Shown here piece by piece: positions 25,091 to 33,202 of a stretch of DNA of 64,000 bases; within the stretch, counting starts at the first letter, position 1; the number at the start of each line of letters is the position of its first letter. A program made the position numbers and the translations under genes. Location: assembly GCF_003434055.1 (NCBI RefSeq), contig NZ_QVEX01000006.1, positions 269,236-333,235 on the forward strand, read 5' to 3'. The DNA is from Enterocloster aldenensis. Its GTDB lineage: Bacteria > Bacillota > Clostridia > Lachnospirales > Lachnospiraceae. A model generated the notes under the pieces. It made no database searches, was not told the origin of the DNA, and saw nothing but the letters and a program-made list of their open reading frames with translations.

Positions 25091-25669
25091 ATGAATCAAT
25101 TAAGACAAAATTATTATGGCAGCTTATGTACGGAGATGTATGAGATTTTACATGAGAAAGCAACACAAGATGAATTAGACTTTTATGTTTCGTATGCGGA
25201 AAAAGGGGACAAAATTTTAGAAGCTCTGTGTGGCAGCGGACGTTTTCTTGTACCGTTTATGGAGTATGGATTTGATAATTGGGGAATAGACTTCTCCAGT
25301 GAAATGTTGATTTATGAGGAGAGATATGCTTCAAAATATGCACAGCCACAAGGATATGCGTATGCTATCTGTCTGAAAAAAGATAATCATCCTATCGGCT
25401 ATATTAAAGTTGATATGGAAGAACACCATGATTTTGATTACGGGCTTAGAAAAGAATTCTGGCATATGGGAATTGTTACCGAGGCAGGAAAAACCGTCGT
25501 GGAACATGTAAAAAATGATGGACTGCCCTATATAACAGCAACACATGACAGAAACAATCCGAGAAGCGGTAACGTCATGCAAAAGCTTGGTATGACATAC
25601 TGCTATTTATCAGCTCAATTTGAATGGCAATACTGGATTTGTAGCTATACTGAAGAAAGAAATCGGTAG
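25091..25669 (+). CDS. Chimeric methyltransferase-GNAT open frame
   Basis: 192 codons made of two unrelated pieces. Residues 1-75 are the N-terminus of a class I SAM methyltransferase, with DELDFYVSYAEKGDKILEALCGSGRF (motif I about 44-53) and GIDFSSEML. From about residue 82 the sequence is a GNAT acetyltransferase: NHPIGYIKVD, FWHMGIVTEAGK (about 130-141) and ITATHDRNNPRSGNVMQKLGMTY. Neither domain is complete: the methyltransferase lacks its substrate half and the GNAT lacks its N-terminus and changes sequence after TYCY. Most likely a deletion fusion of two neighbours, non-functional. Confidence 0.72.
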   Translation: MNQLRQNYYGSLCTEMYEILHEKATQDELDFYVSYAEKGDKILEALCGSGRFLVPFMEYGFDNWGIDFSSEMLIYEERYASKYAQPQGYAYAICLKKDNHPIGYIKVDMEEHHDFDYGLRKEFWHMGIVTEAGKTVVEHVKNDGLPYITATHDRNNPRSGNVMQKLGMTYCYLSAQFEWQYWICSYTEERNR

Positions 25670-25679
25670 GAATCATTTC

Positions 25680-26206
25680 CTCTATAATAAACAGATATGG
25701 GCAGTAGCCAAATGCGATTCAAATGATGATGTCCTGTATCTGGCTGATAATGGCGGAGGCACAGACATATATTATATGTTCCATTTGACTTATTCTGAAT
25801 ATAATGCAGATGGATTCCCCCGTATTCAGAGGATTTTTACATTGGCCTATTTGAAACCGAACAGCAAGCTGAAGATACTGCCCTGCACTATCTTAAAAAT
25901 ATAAAAGGGTTTTGCGATTTCCCCTGTACATACCGTATCGTGAAGAAAGATGTTATTGGTGATTTCAACAGCAGGATATCCGATTACTTATGGACGCTAC
26001 AGGGATGGAACACAAATGAAAACCTCGATGAGGCAGACATCATCGAAAGCCCATGCTTCCTCACAGAAGAACAGGCGGACGCAGAACTTCCGGTCATGAA
26101 GAAGAAATACCAACGGGCAGAATGGACTGTGATCCGATGGAAATTAGGCGCGTTGAAATGGAGTGAAGGTTTTGTCCGAATGGTCGGCGGCCTGCCTGTT
26201 AACTGA
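25680..26206 (+). pseudogene. Frameshifted island gene
   Basis: The first frame reads KQIWAVAKCDSNDDVLYLAD, then DIYYMFHLTYSEYN. Near 25838 a different frame takes over as EDFYIGLFETEQQAEDTAL, HYLKNIKGFCDFP, then VKKDVIGDFNSRISDYLWTL and on to KWSEGFVRMVGGLP at 26206. Both parts are protein-like and adjacent, so this is one gene of roughly 170 codons broken by a frameshift. Its 5' end is also lost into the chimeric frame upstream. Unknown family. Confidence 0.7.
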
Positions 26207-26234
26207 TTGCAAAATTAAAAGGAGATACAGAACA

Positions 26235-26441
26235 ATGAGCAAATATAACGCCCTATGGAAATATGTACAGAAAAACGGAAGCCATTCGTTCAAGCTTACC
26301 TTTGAGGAGATACAGGAGATTGCAGGCATTCCCATAGACCACTCTTTCTTGAATTATAAAAAGGAACTGACAGACTACGGCTATCAGGTCGGCAAGATAT
26401 CCATGAAGGAGCAGACGGTCATTTTCAATAAAGTGGGCTAA
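26235..26441 (+). CDS. Small hypothetical protein, intact member of a duplicated pair
   Basis: 68 residues from the ATG at 26235 behind AAGGAGATACAG. MSKYNALWKYVQKNGSHSF, KLTFEEIQEIAGIPIDHSFL and GYQVGKISMKEQTVIF suggest a compact winged-helix-like fold of the DUF7662-type layout (LWxYV, LTFxEI, PxDHSF); the family assignment is tentative. Its twin at 15510 carries a nonsense mutation. Confidence 0.72.
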   Translation: MSKYNALWKYVQKNGSHSFKLTFEEIQEIAGIPIDHSFLNYKKELTDYGYQVGKISMKEQTVIFNKVG

Positions 26442-26471
26442 TGGATATAGATATAAGAAAGAAGGCTTTTA

Positions 26472-26645
26472 ATGGACTCACATGATACATTAGAACAAAT
26501 CAGCATGCTGAATAAGGAAAGTCAAGCCGGCCTTTTATTCTGTTATAAGGCTCTGAAAATATATGGGTATGACTATCAGCAGGCCCTTGCATTTTTAAAA
26601 TCCGATAGGTTTAAGAGGTCATTCCTTACATCTCATAAGCATTAA
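26472..26645 (+). CDS. Small hypothetical protein (57 aa)
   Basis: An ATG at 26472, 7 bp after AAGAAGG, opens 57 codons: MDSHDTLEQISMLNKESQAG, LLFCYKALKIYGYDYQQALAFL and a basic end. Helical and soluble-looking. It is the last gene of the rightward island run, just before the terminator. No family known. Confidence 0.55.
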   Translation: MDSHDTLEQISMLNKESQAGLLFCYKALKIYGYDYQQALAFLKSDRFKRSFLTSHKH

Positions 26646-26805
26646 TTGACAGGATGTACAGATGCCAAAAGAATCTGGAACAAAACAACAGGCTGCCCTC
26701 CAATCTTCTCCCCTTTTTAAGCGGCAGAATGGCCCGATGCCGGAAAAAGCGGCCGATGACCCCGGGGGGTGCCGGGACAAGGGGCCTGGGAGATTCAAGG
26801 CACGC

Positions 26806-26854
26806 AAAAAGGACCCAAAGTATGGTTTTCACATACCTTAGGTCCTTATTTTTG
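26806..26854. terminator. Bidirectional terminator between the island and tsf
   Basis: AAGGACC-CAAAGTATG pairs with CATACCTTA-GGTCCTT around a seven-base loop. The hairpin is flanked by AAAAA on the left and TTTTT on the right, so it can end both the rightward island run and the leftward rpsB-tsf transcript. It marks the right boundary of the island. Confidence 0.85.
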
Positions 26855-26926
26855 ATATTTTAGCCCCAAAATAGTACTGTTTTGTGGGCCAACGTGCCTA
26901 TTTTAAGTGGTACATCAACAGAACAA

Positions 26927-27862
26927 TTACATCCCCATCTGCTTAGCTACTTCTGCTGCAAAGTCCTCGTTCTTCTTCTCCAGACCTTCGCCTGTCTCGA
27001 AACGGATGAACTTCTTCACCTTGATGTTGGCGCTGTTAGCCTTGGCTACAGAAGCAACATACTGGGATACGCTCTGCTTGCCGTCTTCTGCCTTTACATA
27101 AACCTGATCCAGCAGACAGGTTTCTTTCAGTTCTTTGTTGATACGGCCCTTAACCATGCCTTCGATTATCTTGTCGTTGGCATCTGGCTTCTCGTTCTTA
27201 GCTGCTGCTGTAAGGATTTCAGTCTCTTTTGCAATGTAATCATCGCTTACTTCATCCCTGCTGGTGAACATTGGCTTTAATGCAGCTGCCTGCATTGCTA
27301 CGTTCTTAGCCATATCTTTGATTTCATCATTGATAACGTCTGTCTCAACATCAATCAGAACGCCAATCTTGCCGCCTGCATGAATGTAGGAAGCAACAAA
27401 ACCATTTGCCTCTTCAACCTGCTCAAAACGGCGGATGTTCATGTTCTCGCCGATAATAGCAATCTGGGATGCAAGGGCTTCCTTTACAGTCAGTGTCTCA
27501 TCCTTAGCCCACTTCTCTTCCAGGAAAGCATCCAGGTCTTTAGCGCTTGTAACCAGCGCCTGTGCTGCCACATCCGCAACATAGGTCTGGAACTTCTCAT
27601 TCTTAGCAACGAAATCAGTCTCAGCGTTAACTTCAACTACAACTGCTTTCTTATGGTCATCGGTTAATGCGGTAGCCACGATACCTTCAGCCGCAATACG
27701 GCCAGCCTTCTTAGCTGCTCCGGCAAGTCCCTTTTCCCTCAGGAACTCAACGGCCTTATCCATATCGCCGTCAGTAGCTGCAAGTGCCTTCTTGCAGTCC
27801 ATCATTCCGGCACCGGTCATTTCTCTTAAATCTTTTACCATTGCTGCGGTTACTGCTGCCAT
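26927..27862 (-). CDS. tsf: Elongation factor Ts
   Basis: 311 residues from the ATG at 27862, 8 bp after TTGGAGGAAAAT. Guanine-nucleotide exchange factor for EF-Tu. The N-terminal UBA-like module (VKDLREMTGAGMMDCKKAL, about 9-27) and KAVEFLREKGLA are canonical; the dimerisation and C-terminal modules follow, with full length for the family. It lies 36 bp downstream of rpsB in the standard rpsB-tsf operon and ends before a bidirectional terminator. Confidence 0.98.
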   Translation of the reverse strand: MAAVTAAMVKDLREMTGAGMMDCKKALAATDGDMDKAVEFLREKGLAGAAKKAGRIAAEGIVATALTDDHKKAVVVEVNAETDFVAKNEKFQTYVADVAAQALVTSAKDLDAFLEEKWAKDETLTVKEALASQIAIIGENMNIRRFEQVEEANGFVASYIHAGGKIGVLIDVETDVINDEIKDMAKNVAMQAAALKPMFTSRDEVSDDYIAKETEILTAAAKNEKPDANDKIIEGMVKGRINKELKETCLLDQVYVKAEDGKQSVSQYVASVAKANSANIKVKKFIRFETGEGLEKKNEDFAAEVAKQMGM

Positions 27863-27898
27863 TTCATTTTCCTCCAATTATAAGTTTTAGTTTTTTAA

Positions 27899-28645
27899 TT
27901 AAGCTTCTGCTGCCTCAAACGCCTCTGCAGAAATCTCAATCTCCATTGCGCCTTCTAAAACTTCGCCCTGCTTCGCCTCGATTACAGCGTCAGCCATCTT
28001 GGAAACAATCAGCTTAACAGCCCTGATGGCATCGTCATTGCCAGGGATAACGTAATCCAGTTCTTCCGGATCGCAGTTGGTATCAACAATACCGATTAAC
28101 GGAATACCCAGGGTATGTGCTTCCTGTACGCAGATATGCTCTTTCTTAGGATCTACAACAAAGATAGCATCCGGCAGTTTCTTCATATCTTTGATTCCGC
28201 CAAGGTTTCTCTCTAACTTATCCCACTCTTTCCTTAACTCGATGACTTCCTTCTTTGGAAGGACATCAAATGTTCCGTCCTCTGACATGGTCTCAATCTG
28301 TTTCAGTCTTGTAATACGGCTCTGGATGGTCTTGAAGTTGGTCAGCATGCCGCCCAGCCATCTCTCATTTACATAGTACATACCGCAGCGCTCAGCCTCA
28401 GCCTTGATAGCTTCCTGTGCCTGCTTCTTGGTACCAACAAACAGGATGGTGCCGCCGTCAGCAGCAATGTCGGATACTGCCTTGTAAGCCTCGTCTACTT
28501 TGCCCACGGACTTCTGTAAGTCGATGATGTAAATACCGTTTCTCTCGGTATAGATGTATGGAGCCATCTTAGGGTTCCATCTTCTTGTCTGGTGACCGAA
28601 ATGTACACCAGCTTCCAGTAACTGCTTCATTGAAATAACGCTCAT
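27899..28645 (-). CDS. rpsB: 30S ribosomal protein S2
   Basis: 248 residues from the ATG at 28645 after [43 protein letters not shown] start (S2 signature), [15 protein letters not shown] (about 88-102) and [13 protein letters not shown] are diagnostic. Component of the small subunit. Transcribed with tsf from a promoter about 180 bp upstream, leaving a long leader that may be autoregulatory. Confidence 0.98.
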   Translation of the reverse strand: MSVISMKQLLEAGVHFGHQTRRWNPKMAPYIYTERNGIYIIDLQKSVGKVDEAYKAVSDIAADGGTILFVGTKKQAQEAIKAEAERCGMYYVNERWLGGMLTNFKTIQSRITRLKQIETMSEDGTFDVLPKKEVIELRKEWDKLERNLGGIKDMKKLPDAIFVVDPKKEHICVQEAHTLGIPLIGIVDTNCDPEELDYVIPGNDDAIRAVKLIVSKMADAVIEAKQGEVLEGAMEIEISAEAFEAAEA

Positions 28646-28826
28646 GTTCTTTACCTCCATTGGTTTTCAGCCTGCCGCGTTTCACGTGGTTCAGGCGCAT
28701 CCGCCTGCTTCTCATATTTCCCGGAAGACCTGTCCGGATATTGATTCCCAGTTTAATACTGGTTTCCAATATACTTCCAGGCACCGTCCCGCAGAATCCA
28801 CAGACGTGTTTTTTGTCAGCCTTACC
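28646..28826 (-). promoter_or_regulatory. rpsB-tsf leader (possible S2 autoregulatory site)
   Basis: The transcript from the predicted promoter has about 170 nt of untranslated leader containing G/C-rich segments able to pair (for example CGTTTCACGTGG and GGCGCATCCGCC). In several bacteria S2 represses its own operon by binding its leader; that this one does is inference only. Confidence 0.35.
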
Positions 28827-28855
28827 AATATATCACAAAAAGCAGCAGCTTGCAA
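28827..28855 (-). promoter_or_regulatory. rpsB promoter
   Basis: Minus-strand TTGCAA-N17-TATATT, ideal spacing for the housekeeping sigma factor, located between codY and rpsB. Confidence 0.75.
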
Positions 28856-28948
28856 GCACTTTTACGTGTTTTTTGCAAACTGCCGTTCTGTTTTGGCTTT
28901 TTATGTTATATAATGTGGTCAGACATGACGCTGCTGCGTCATTGGGCA

Positions 28949-29737
28949 TTATTTCAGATTTGTGTTGGAGGCCTTAATTGCCTTCAATTCGTCAAATACC
29001 ACATCGTTCAGGACCTTGATATATGTTCCCTTCATACCGGAGGAACGGGACTCAATCACACCTGCGCTTTCGAACTTGCGAAGGGCGTTCACAATGACGG
29101 AACGGGTGATTCCCACGCGGTCAGCAATCTTGCTGGCTACCAGGATTCCCTCGTTTCCATCCAGTTCCTCAAATATATGGATGATTGCTTCCAGTTCAGA
29201 GAATGACAGGGTACTGATGGCTGATTTGACAATCTGCACCTTCCTTGTTTCCTCCGCGTTCTCCTCATTGACGGAACGCATCATCTCCAGCCCCACAACC
29301 GTGGTCCCGTATTCGCTCAGTATGATATCGTCGATATCATACTGGGAATCTGACTTATAAATAAAAAGGGTGCCCAGGCGTTCTCCTGCAATATCAATAG
29401 GGGTGATGATGGCCTGATACTTCTTTACATTCTCCTCTGCAAAGCCCAGGGTGGCCAGGTTTACATTCTCCTTTGTTGACAACACGCTGAGGAGGCGTTC
29501 ATTCAGCATCTTATCCACATATCCTCCAACCTGGTCTTCTATCAGTTCCTCTATCTCATCCACATCCGAGCAGATGCTTACCCCCAGTACCTTTCCCTTC
29601 TTACTGATGACAAGTATATTGGATAACAATATCTCACTTAGAACCTTGCATATATCGTTAAATACCACTTTATGAGAATTGTTGTTATGCAATAGCTTGT
29701 TGATTTTTCTGGTTTTGTCCAACAATTGAACACTCAT
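28949..29737 (-). CDS. codY: Global regulator CodY
   Basis: 262 residues from the ATG at 29737, after AAGGAGGTTTTCGATT. GTP- and branched-chain-amino-acid-sensing repressor. N-terminal GAF domain (MSVQLLDKTRKINKLL start) and C-terminal winged helix with EGILVASKIADRVGITRSVIVNALRKFESAGVIE (about 205-238, shown in part), the highly conserved CodY DNA-recognition helix. Its presence supports nutrient-responsive control of many genes. The 100-bp upstream region is very AT-rich, with AATTTTC-like half-sites that could allow autorepression. Confidence 0.97.
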   Translation of the reverse strand: MSVQLLDKTRKINKLLHNNNSHKVVFNDICKVLSEILLSNILVISKKGKVLGVSICSDVDEIEELIEDQVGGYVDKMLNERLLSVLSTKENVNLATLGFAEENVKKYQAIITPIDIAGERLGTLFIYKSDSQYDIDDIILSEYGTTVVGLEMMRSVNEENAEETRKVQIVKSAISTLSFSELEAIIHIFEELDGNEGILVASKIADRVGITRSVIVNALRKFESAGVIESRSSGMKGTYIKVLNDVVFDELKAIKASNTNLK

Positions 29738-29891
29738 AATCGAAAACCTCCTTATCCAATTTGTATAACGCCCCAAAATACTCTACTAATAATTGAATTT
29801 TAACACAATTTTTAAGCAATAACAAGAGTTTTTTGAAGTTTTCGATTATTTTAAGATTTTAATAATTTTCGATTCGGTTTTACTATTTTTT

Positions 29892-31997
29892 CTATTTTTC
29901 CATGCTGTCCGGCTGATCCTTCTTATCTGTGCGGTATCCGCAGGTCTCGCTGGAACAGAGCAGCTTATTTCCTTTTTCCACCATGTAGGAGCCGCAGTTG
30001 GGACACTTCTGGGTGGACGGCTTCTGCCAGGACATGAAGTCACATTCCGGATTATCCTCACATCCATAATACAGACGCCCCTTCTTGGTCTTCTTAAGGA
30101 CCACCTCTTTGCCGCACTTTGGACAGGGTACGCCAATCTTCTCAAAATAAGGCTTTGTATTCTTACAGTCCGGGAATCCGGGGCAGGCAAGGAACTTTCC
30201 ATGGGGGCCATACTTTATGACCATCTGGCGGCCGCAGAGGTCGCAGACCTCATCCGACACCTCGTCTGCAATCTTGACGGATTCCAGTTCCTGCTCCGCA
30301 ATCTTCACAGCCTCATCCAGATCCGGATAGAAATTACTGACCACTGTTTTCCAGGCAACGGTCCCGTCCGCCACCTTATCCAGCAGGGATTCCATGTTGG
30401 CCGTGAAATTCAGGTCCACAATGCTTGGGAAGGAGCGCTTCATGATGCGGTTCACCACATCGCCAAGTTCCGTGACATAAAGGTTCTTGCTTTCTTTTAC
30501 AACATACCGCCTGGCAATGATTGTGGTAATGGTCGGGGCGTACGTACTTGGACGGCCGATTCCCTGTTCCTCCAGGGCCTTTACCAGTGAAGCCTCCGTA
30601 TAATGGGCGGGCGGCTGGGTAAAATGCTGGCTTGGCTTAAGTTCTTCCAGCTTCAGTGTGATGCCCTTTTCCAGGTTTCCAAGGACCTGGTTCTTCTCCT
30701 CTTCATCGTCAGCTTCCACATACACTGACATAAATCCTTCAAAGGTCAGCCTGGAGGCGGATGTTGTGAATATGTGGGTGCCTGCCTCGATTTTAACGGA
30801 GGTGGTCTCATATACAGCGGAGGCCATCCTGCTGGCTGTAAAGCGTTTCCAAATCAGCTGGTACAGACGGAACAGGTCGCGCTGAAGGGATTCTTTTACA
30901 ATGGTAGGTGTCAGCGTAATGTCTGTTGGCCGGATTGCCTCATGGGCATCCTGGATTTTACCATTATCCGTTTTCGCCTGGCTGCCCTGGGCCACATAAT
31001 CCGCTCCATAATGTCCCTTGACGAATTCCCTTGCAGCTGCATCTGCCTCGTCCGCAATACGGGTGGAATCCGTACGCAGGTATGTGATAAGTCCCAGCGT
31101 CCCATGTCCCTTTACCTCAACGCCTTCATACAGCTGCTGGGCAAGACGCATGGTCTTCTGTGTGGAAAAATTAAGGGCCTTGGATGCTTCCTGCTGCAGG
31201 GTACTGGTCGTGAAGGGAATCGGCGCCTTCTTAATACGCTCTCCTTTTTTCACTTCCTCTACCTGATAGGTGCAGCCTTCCAGTTCTTTTAAGATACGGT
31301 CCAGCTCCTCCTTATTGCGGATGGTGGCCTTTCCTCCCTTTGTATCTTTGGAACCATAATACCGGGCTGCCAAAGGCTTCTTGCTCCCCTTCATCAGGAA
31401 ATCAGCCTCCAGGTTCCAGTACTCCTCCGGGATGAATGCGTTGATCTCATCCTCCCGGTCACAGATCATCCTGAGGGCAACAGACTGTACACGTCCCGCA
31501 CTTAAGCCTCTTTTTACCTTTGCCCAAAGCAGGGGGCTGATTCTGTAACCGACCATACGGTCCAGCATCCTTCTGGTCTGCTGTGCGTTCACCAGATTCA
31601 TATCAAGGGTCCTGGGGGTTTTAAAGGAAGCCTTTACCGCATTTTTTGTGATTTCGTTAAAACTGATACGGTAAACATCTTTTCCCTTCTGCTCATCCAG
31701 CTTCAATGCTTTCATAAGATGCCAGGATATGGCCTCTCCCTCACGGTCAGGGTCAGTTGCCAGATAAATCTTATCAGCCTTTTTTACTTCCTTGCGCAGC
31801 TTGGCAAGCACATCCCCTTTTCCCCTGATGGTGATATACTTGGGTTCATAGTCATGTTCCGCATCAAATCCCAGCTGGCTTTTGGGAAGGTCCCTTACGT
31901 GGCCTCCGGAGGCATCCACCTCATAGTTGCTGCCCAGAAACTTCTTGATGGTCTTTACTTTTGCTGGTGACTCCACAATTACCAGATAATTTGCCAT
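29892..31997 (-). CDS. topA: DNA topoisomerase I
   Basis: 701 residues, type IA topoisomerase relaxing negative supercoils. Toprim domain at the start (LVIVESPAKVKTIKKFLG, 5-22; DPDREGEAISWHL about 81-93). The active-site Tyr lies in LITYLRTDSTRI (about 307-318). Three C-terminal four-cysteine zinc ribbons: CDLCG...C...C (about 584), CPKCG...C...C (about 625) and CPNCG...C...C (about 668). Full length. First gene downstream of dprA in the common topA-dprA-comM arrangement. Confidence 0.97.
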   Translation of the reverse strand: MANYLVIVESPAKVKTIKKFLGSNYEVDASGGHVRDLPKSQLGFDAEHDYEPKYITIRGKGDVLAKLRKEVKKADKIYLATDPDREGEAISWHLMKALKLDEQKGKDVYRISFNEITKNAVKASFKTPRTLDMNLVNAQQTRRMLDRMVGYRISPLLWAKVKRGLSAGRVQSVALRMICDREDEINAFIPEEYWNLEADFLMKGSKKPLAARYYGSKDTKGGKATIRNKEELDRILKELEGCTYQVEEVKKGERIKKAPIPFTTSTLQQEASKALNFSTQKTMRLAQQLYEGVEVKGHGTLGLITYLRTDSTRIADEADAAAREFVKGHYGADYVAQGSQAKTDNGKIQDAHEAIRPTDITLTPTIVKESLQRDLFRLYQLIWKRFTASRMASAVYETTSVKIEAGTHIFTTSASRLTFEGFMSVYVEADDEEEKNQVLGNLEKGITLKLEELKPSQHFTQPPAHYTEASLVKALEEQGIGRPSTYAPTITTIIARRYVVKESKNLYVTELGDVVNRIMKRSFPSIVDLNFTANMESLLDKVADGTVAWKTVVSNFYPDLDEAVKIAEQELESVKIADEVSDEVCDLCGRQMVIKYGPHGKFLACPGFPDCKNTKPYFEKIGVPCPKCGKEVVLKKTKKGRLYYGCEDNPECDFMSWQKPSTQKCPNCGSYMVEKGNKLLCSSETCGYRTDKKDQPDSMEK

Positions 31998-32047
31998 TGT
32001 AAAACTCCTTATTCCCTATTCATATATTGATAAATACGTAATAATGC

Positions 32048-33202
32048 TTATGGTTGTGTCATCCGCCGGATGTAACACTGGCCGTTGGTCCGCAGTGCAA
32101 ATCCCCCCAGCTCCAGTTCGCAGAGCGTGCTCATGCACTGGCTTACAGGAAGCCCTGTCTGCATGGCAATCTGTTCCAGGTGCCTGGGTTCGGAATCTAG
32201 GCAACTATACACCATTTTTTCAAACTTGGCAAGTCCCTTATCTGCTTTTTCGTAAGAAATCATTTGTTTTTCGTAAAAAATGCCCATATATTCCAGAACA
32301 TCGGCGGGTGATGTAAGTATCCCTGCGCCGGCCCTTATCAGATGATTACAACCCTCGCTCAGGGAATCGGTTATCCGCCCCGGAAGGGCAAATATCTCTT
32401 TTCCCTGCTCCAATCCCAGCTGGGCCGTTATCAGGGAACCGCTCTTCTGCCTGGCCTCCATCACAAGGATGATATCCGATAATCCGCTGATGATACGGTT
32501 CCTTGCAGGGAAATTACCTGCACGCGGTTCTTCATCCGGGGGATATTCAGACAGGATGCCGCCGTTTTCCAGAATCTGTTCAAATAACCTGAAATTGGTT
32601 CTTGGATAGCAGATATTGACACCACAGCCCAATACTGCGAATGTCTTTCCCCTGCCTTTGATAGCGCCTTGGTGGCCGGCCCCGTCTATCCCCAGAGCCA
32701 GGCCGCTGACAATCCGTACGCCCTGTGCGGCCAGTTCCCTGCCCATGTATTCAGCGGACTGCTTACCATATGATGTACAATTCCTTGCTCCTATGACAGC
32801 GGCTGACGGATATCCGTCCTCAGGCAATTCCCCCTTTACATACAGGCCCATGGGATAGTCATAGATATGCCGGAGCCTCTCCGGATATTCCGTGTCCAGG
32901 GGCGTAATATACCGGATTCCTTTTTCTCCAAGGTTATAATATTCTTCCCGCATGGGTTCCAGCTGTTTCTTCCAGGCATCAAATTCCCGACATTGTTTTG
33001 CACTGTAAAGGATTCCCCTGCGGTATAGTTCCATTCCTTCTATATAATATACAGACTCAAAACTTTCAGCCTGATTCCATATCTTTTGTACTGTAACAGA
33101 GCCAAAACCAGGGCACCTGGTCAGCCAGTAAAGAAACTCCTTTTCCCTTGCTGTCCTGGCTGCGGCATACTCCATCTCATCCCATCTTCGTGCTATCCCC
33201 AT
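32048..33202 (-). CDS. dprA: DNA processing protein DprA
   Basis: 384 residues. Binds ssDNA and loads RecA during natural transformation. The Rossmann-like core spans about residues 130-330: AVIGARNCTSYGKQ, RIVSGLALGIDGAGHQGAI, TFAVLGCGVNICYPRTN, NFPARNRIISGLSD and KSGSLITAQLGLEQGK. A C-terminal winged helix follows (HLEQIAMQTGLPVSQ). The ATG at 33202 has GGAGG 7 bp upstream inside the end of the comM-like gene (10-bp overlap), so the two are coupled. Confidence 0.96.
   Translation of the reverse strand: MGIARRWDEMEYAAARTAREKEFLYWLTRCPGFGSVTVQKIWNQAESFESVYYIEGMELYRRGILYSAKQCREFDAWKKQLEPMREEYYNLGEKGIRYITPLDTEYPERLRHIYDYPMGLYVKGELPEDGYPSAAVIGARNCTSYGKQSAEYMGRELAAQGVRIVSGLALGIDGAGHQGAIKGRGKTFAVLGCGVNICYPRTNFRLFEQILENGGILSEYPPDEEPRAGNFPARNRIISGLSDIILVMEARQKSGSLITAQLGLEQGKEIFALPGRITDSLSEGCNHLIRAGAGILTSPADVLEYMGIFYEKQMISYEKADKGLAKFEKMVYSCLDSEPRHLEQIAMQTGLPVSQCMSTLCELELGGFALRTNGQCYIRRMTQP

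Noticed and set aside
4342..26645. Prophage or integrative element
   Set aside because: No integrase, phage structural, conjugation or replication genes; only one degenerate IS91-type transposase, and no attachment repeats found by eye.
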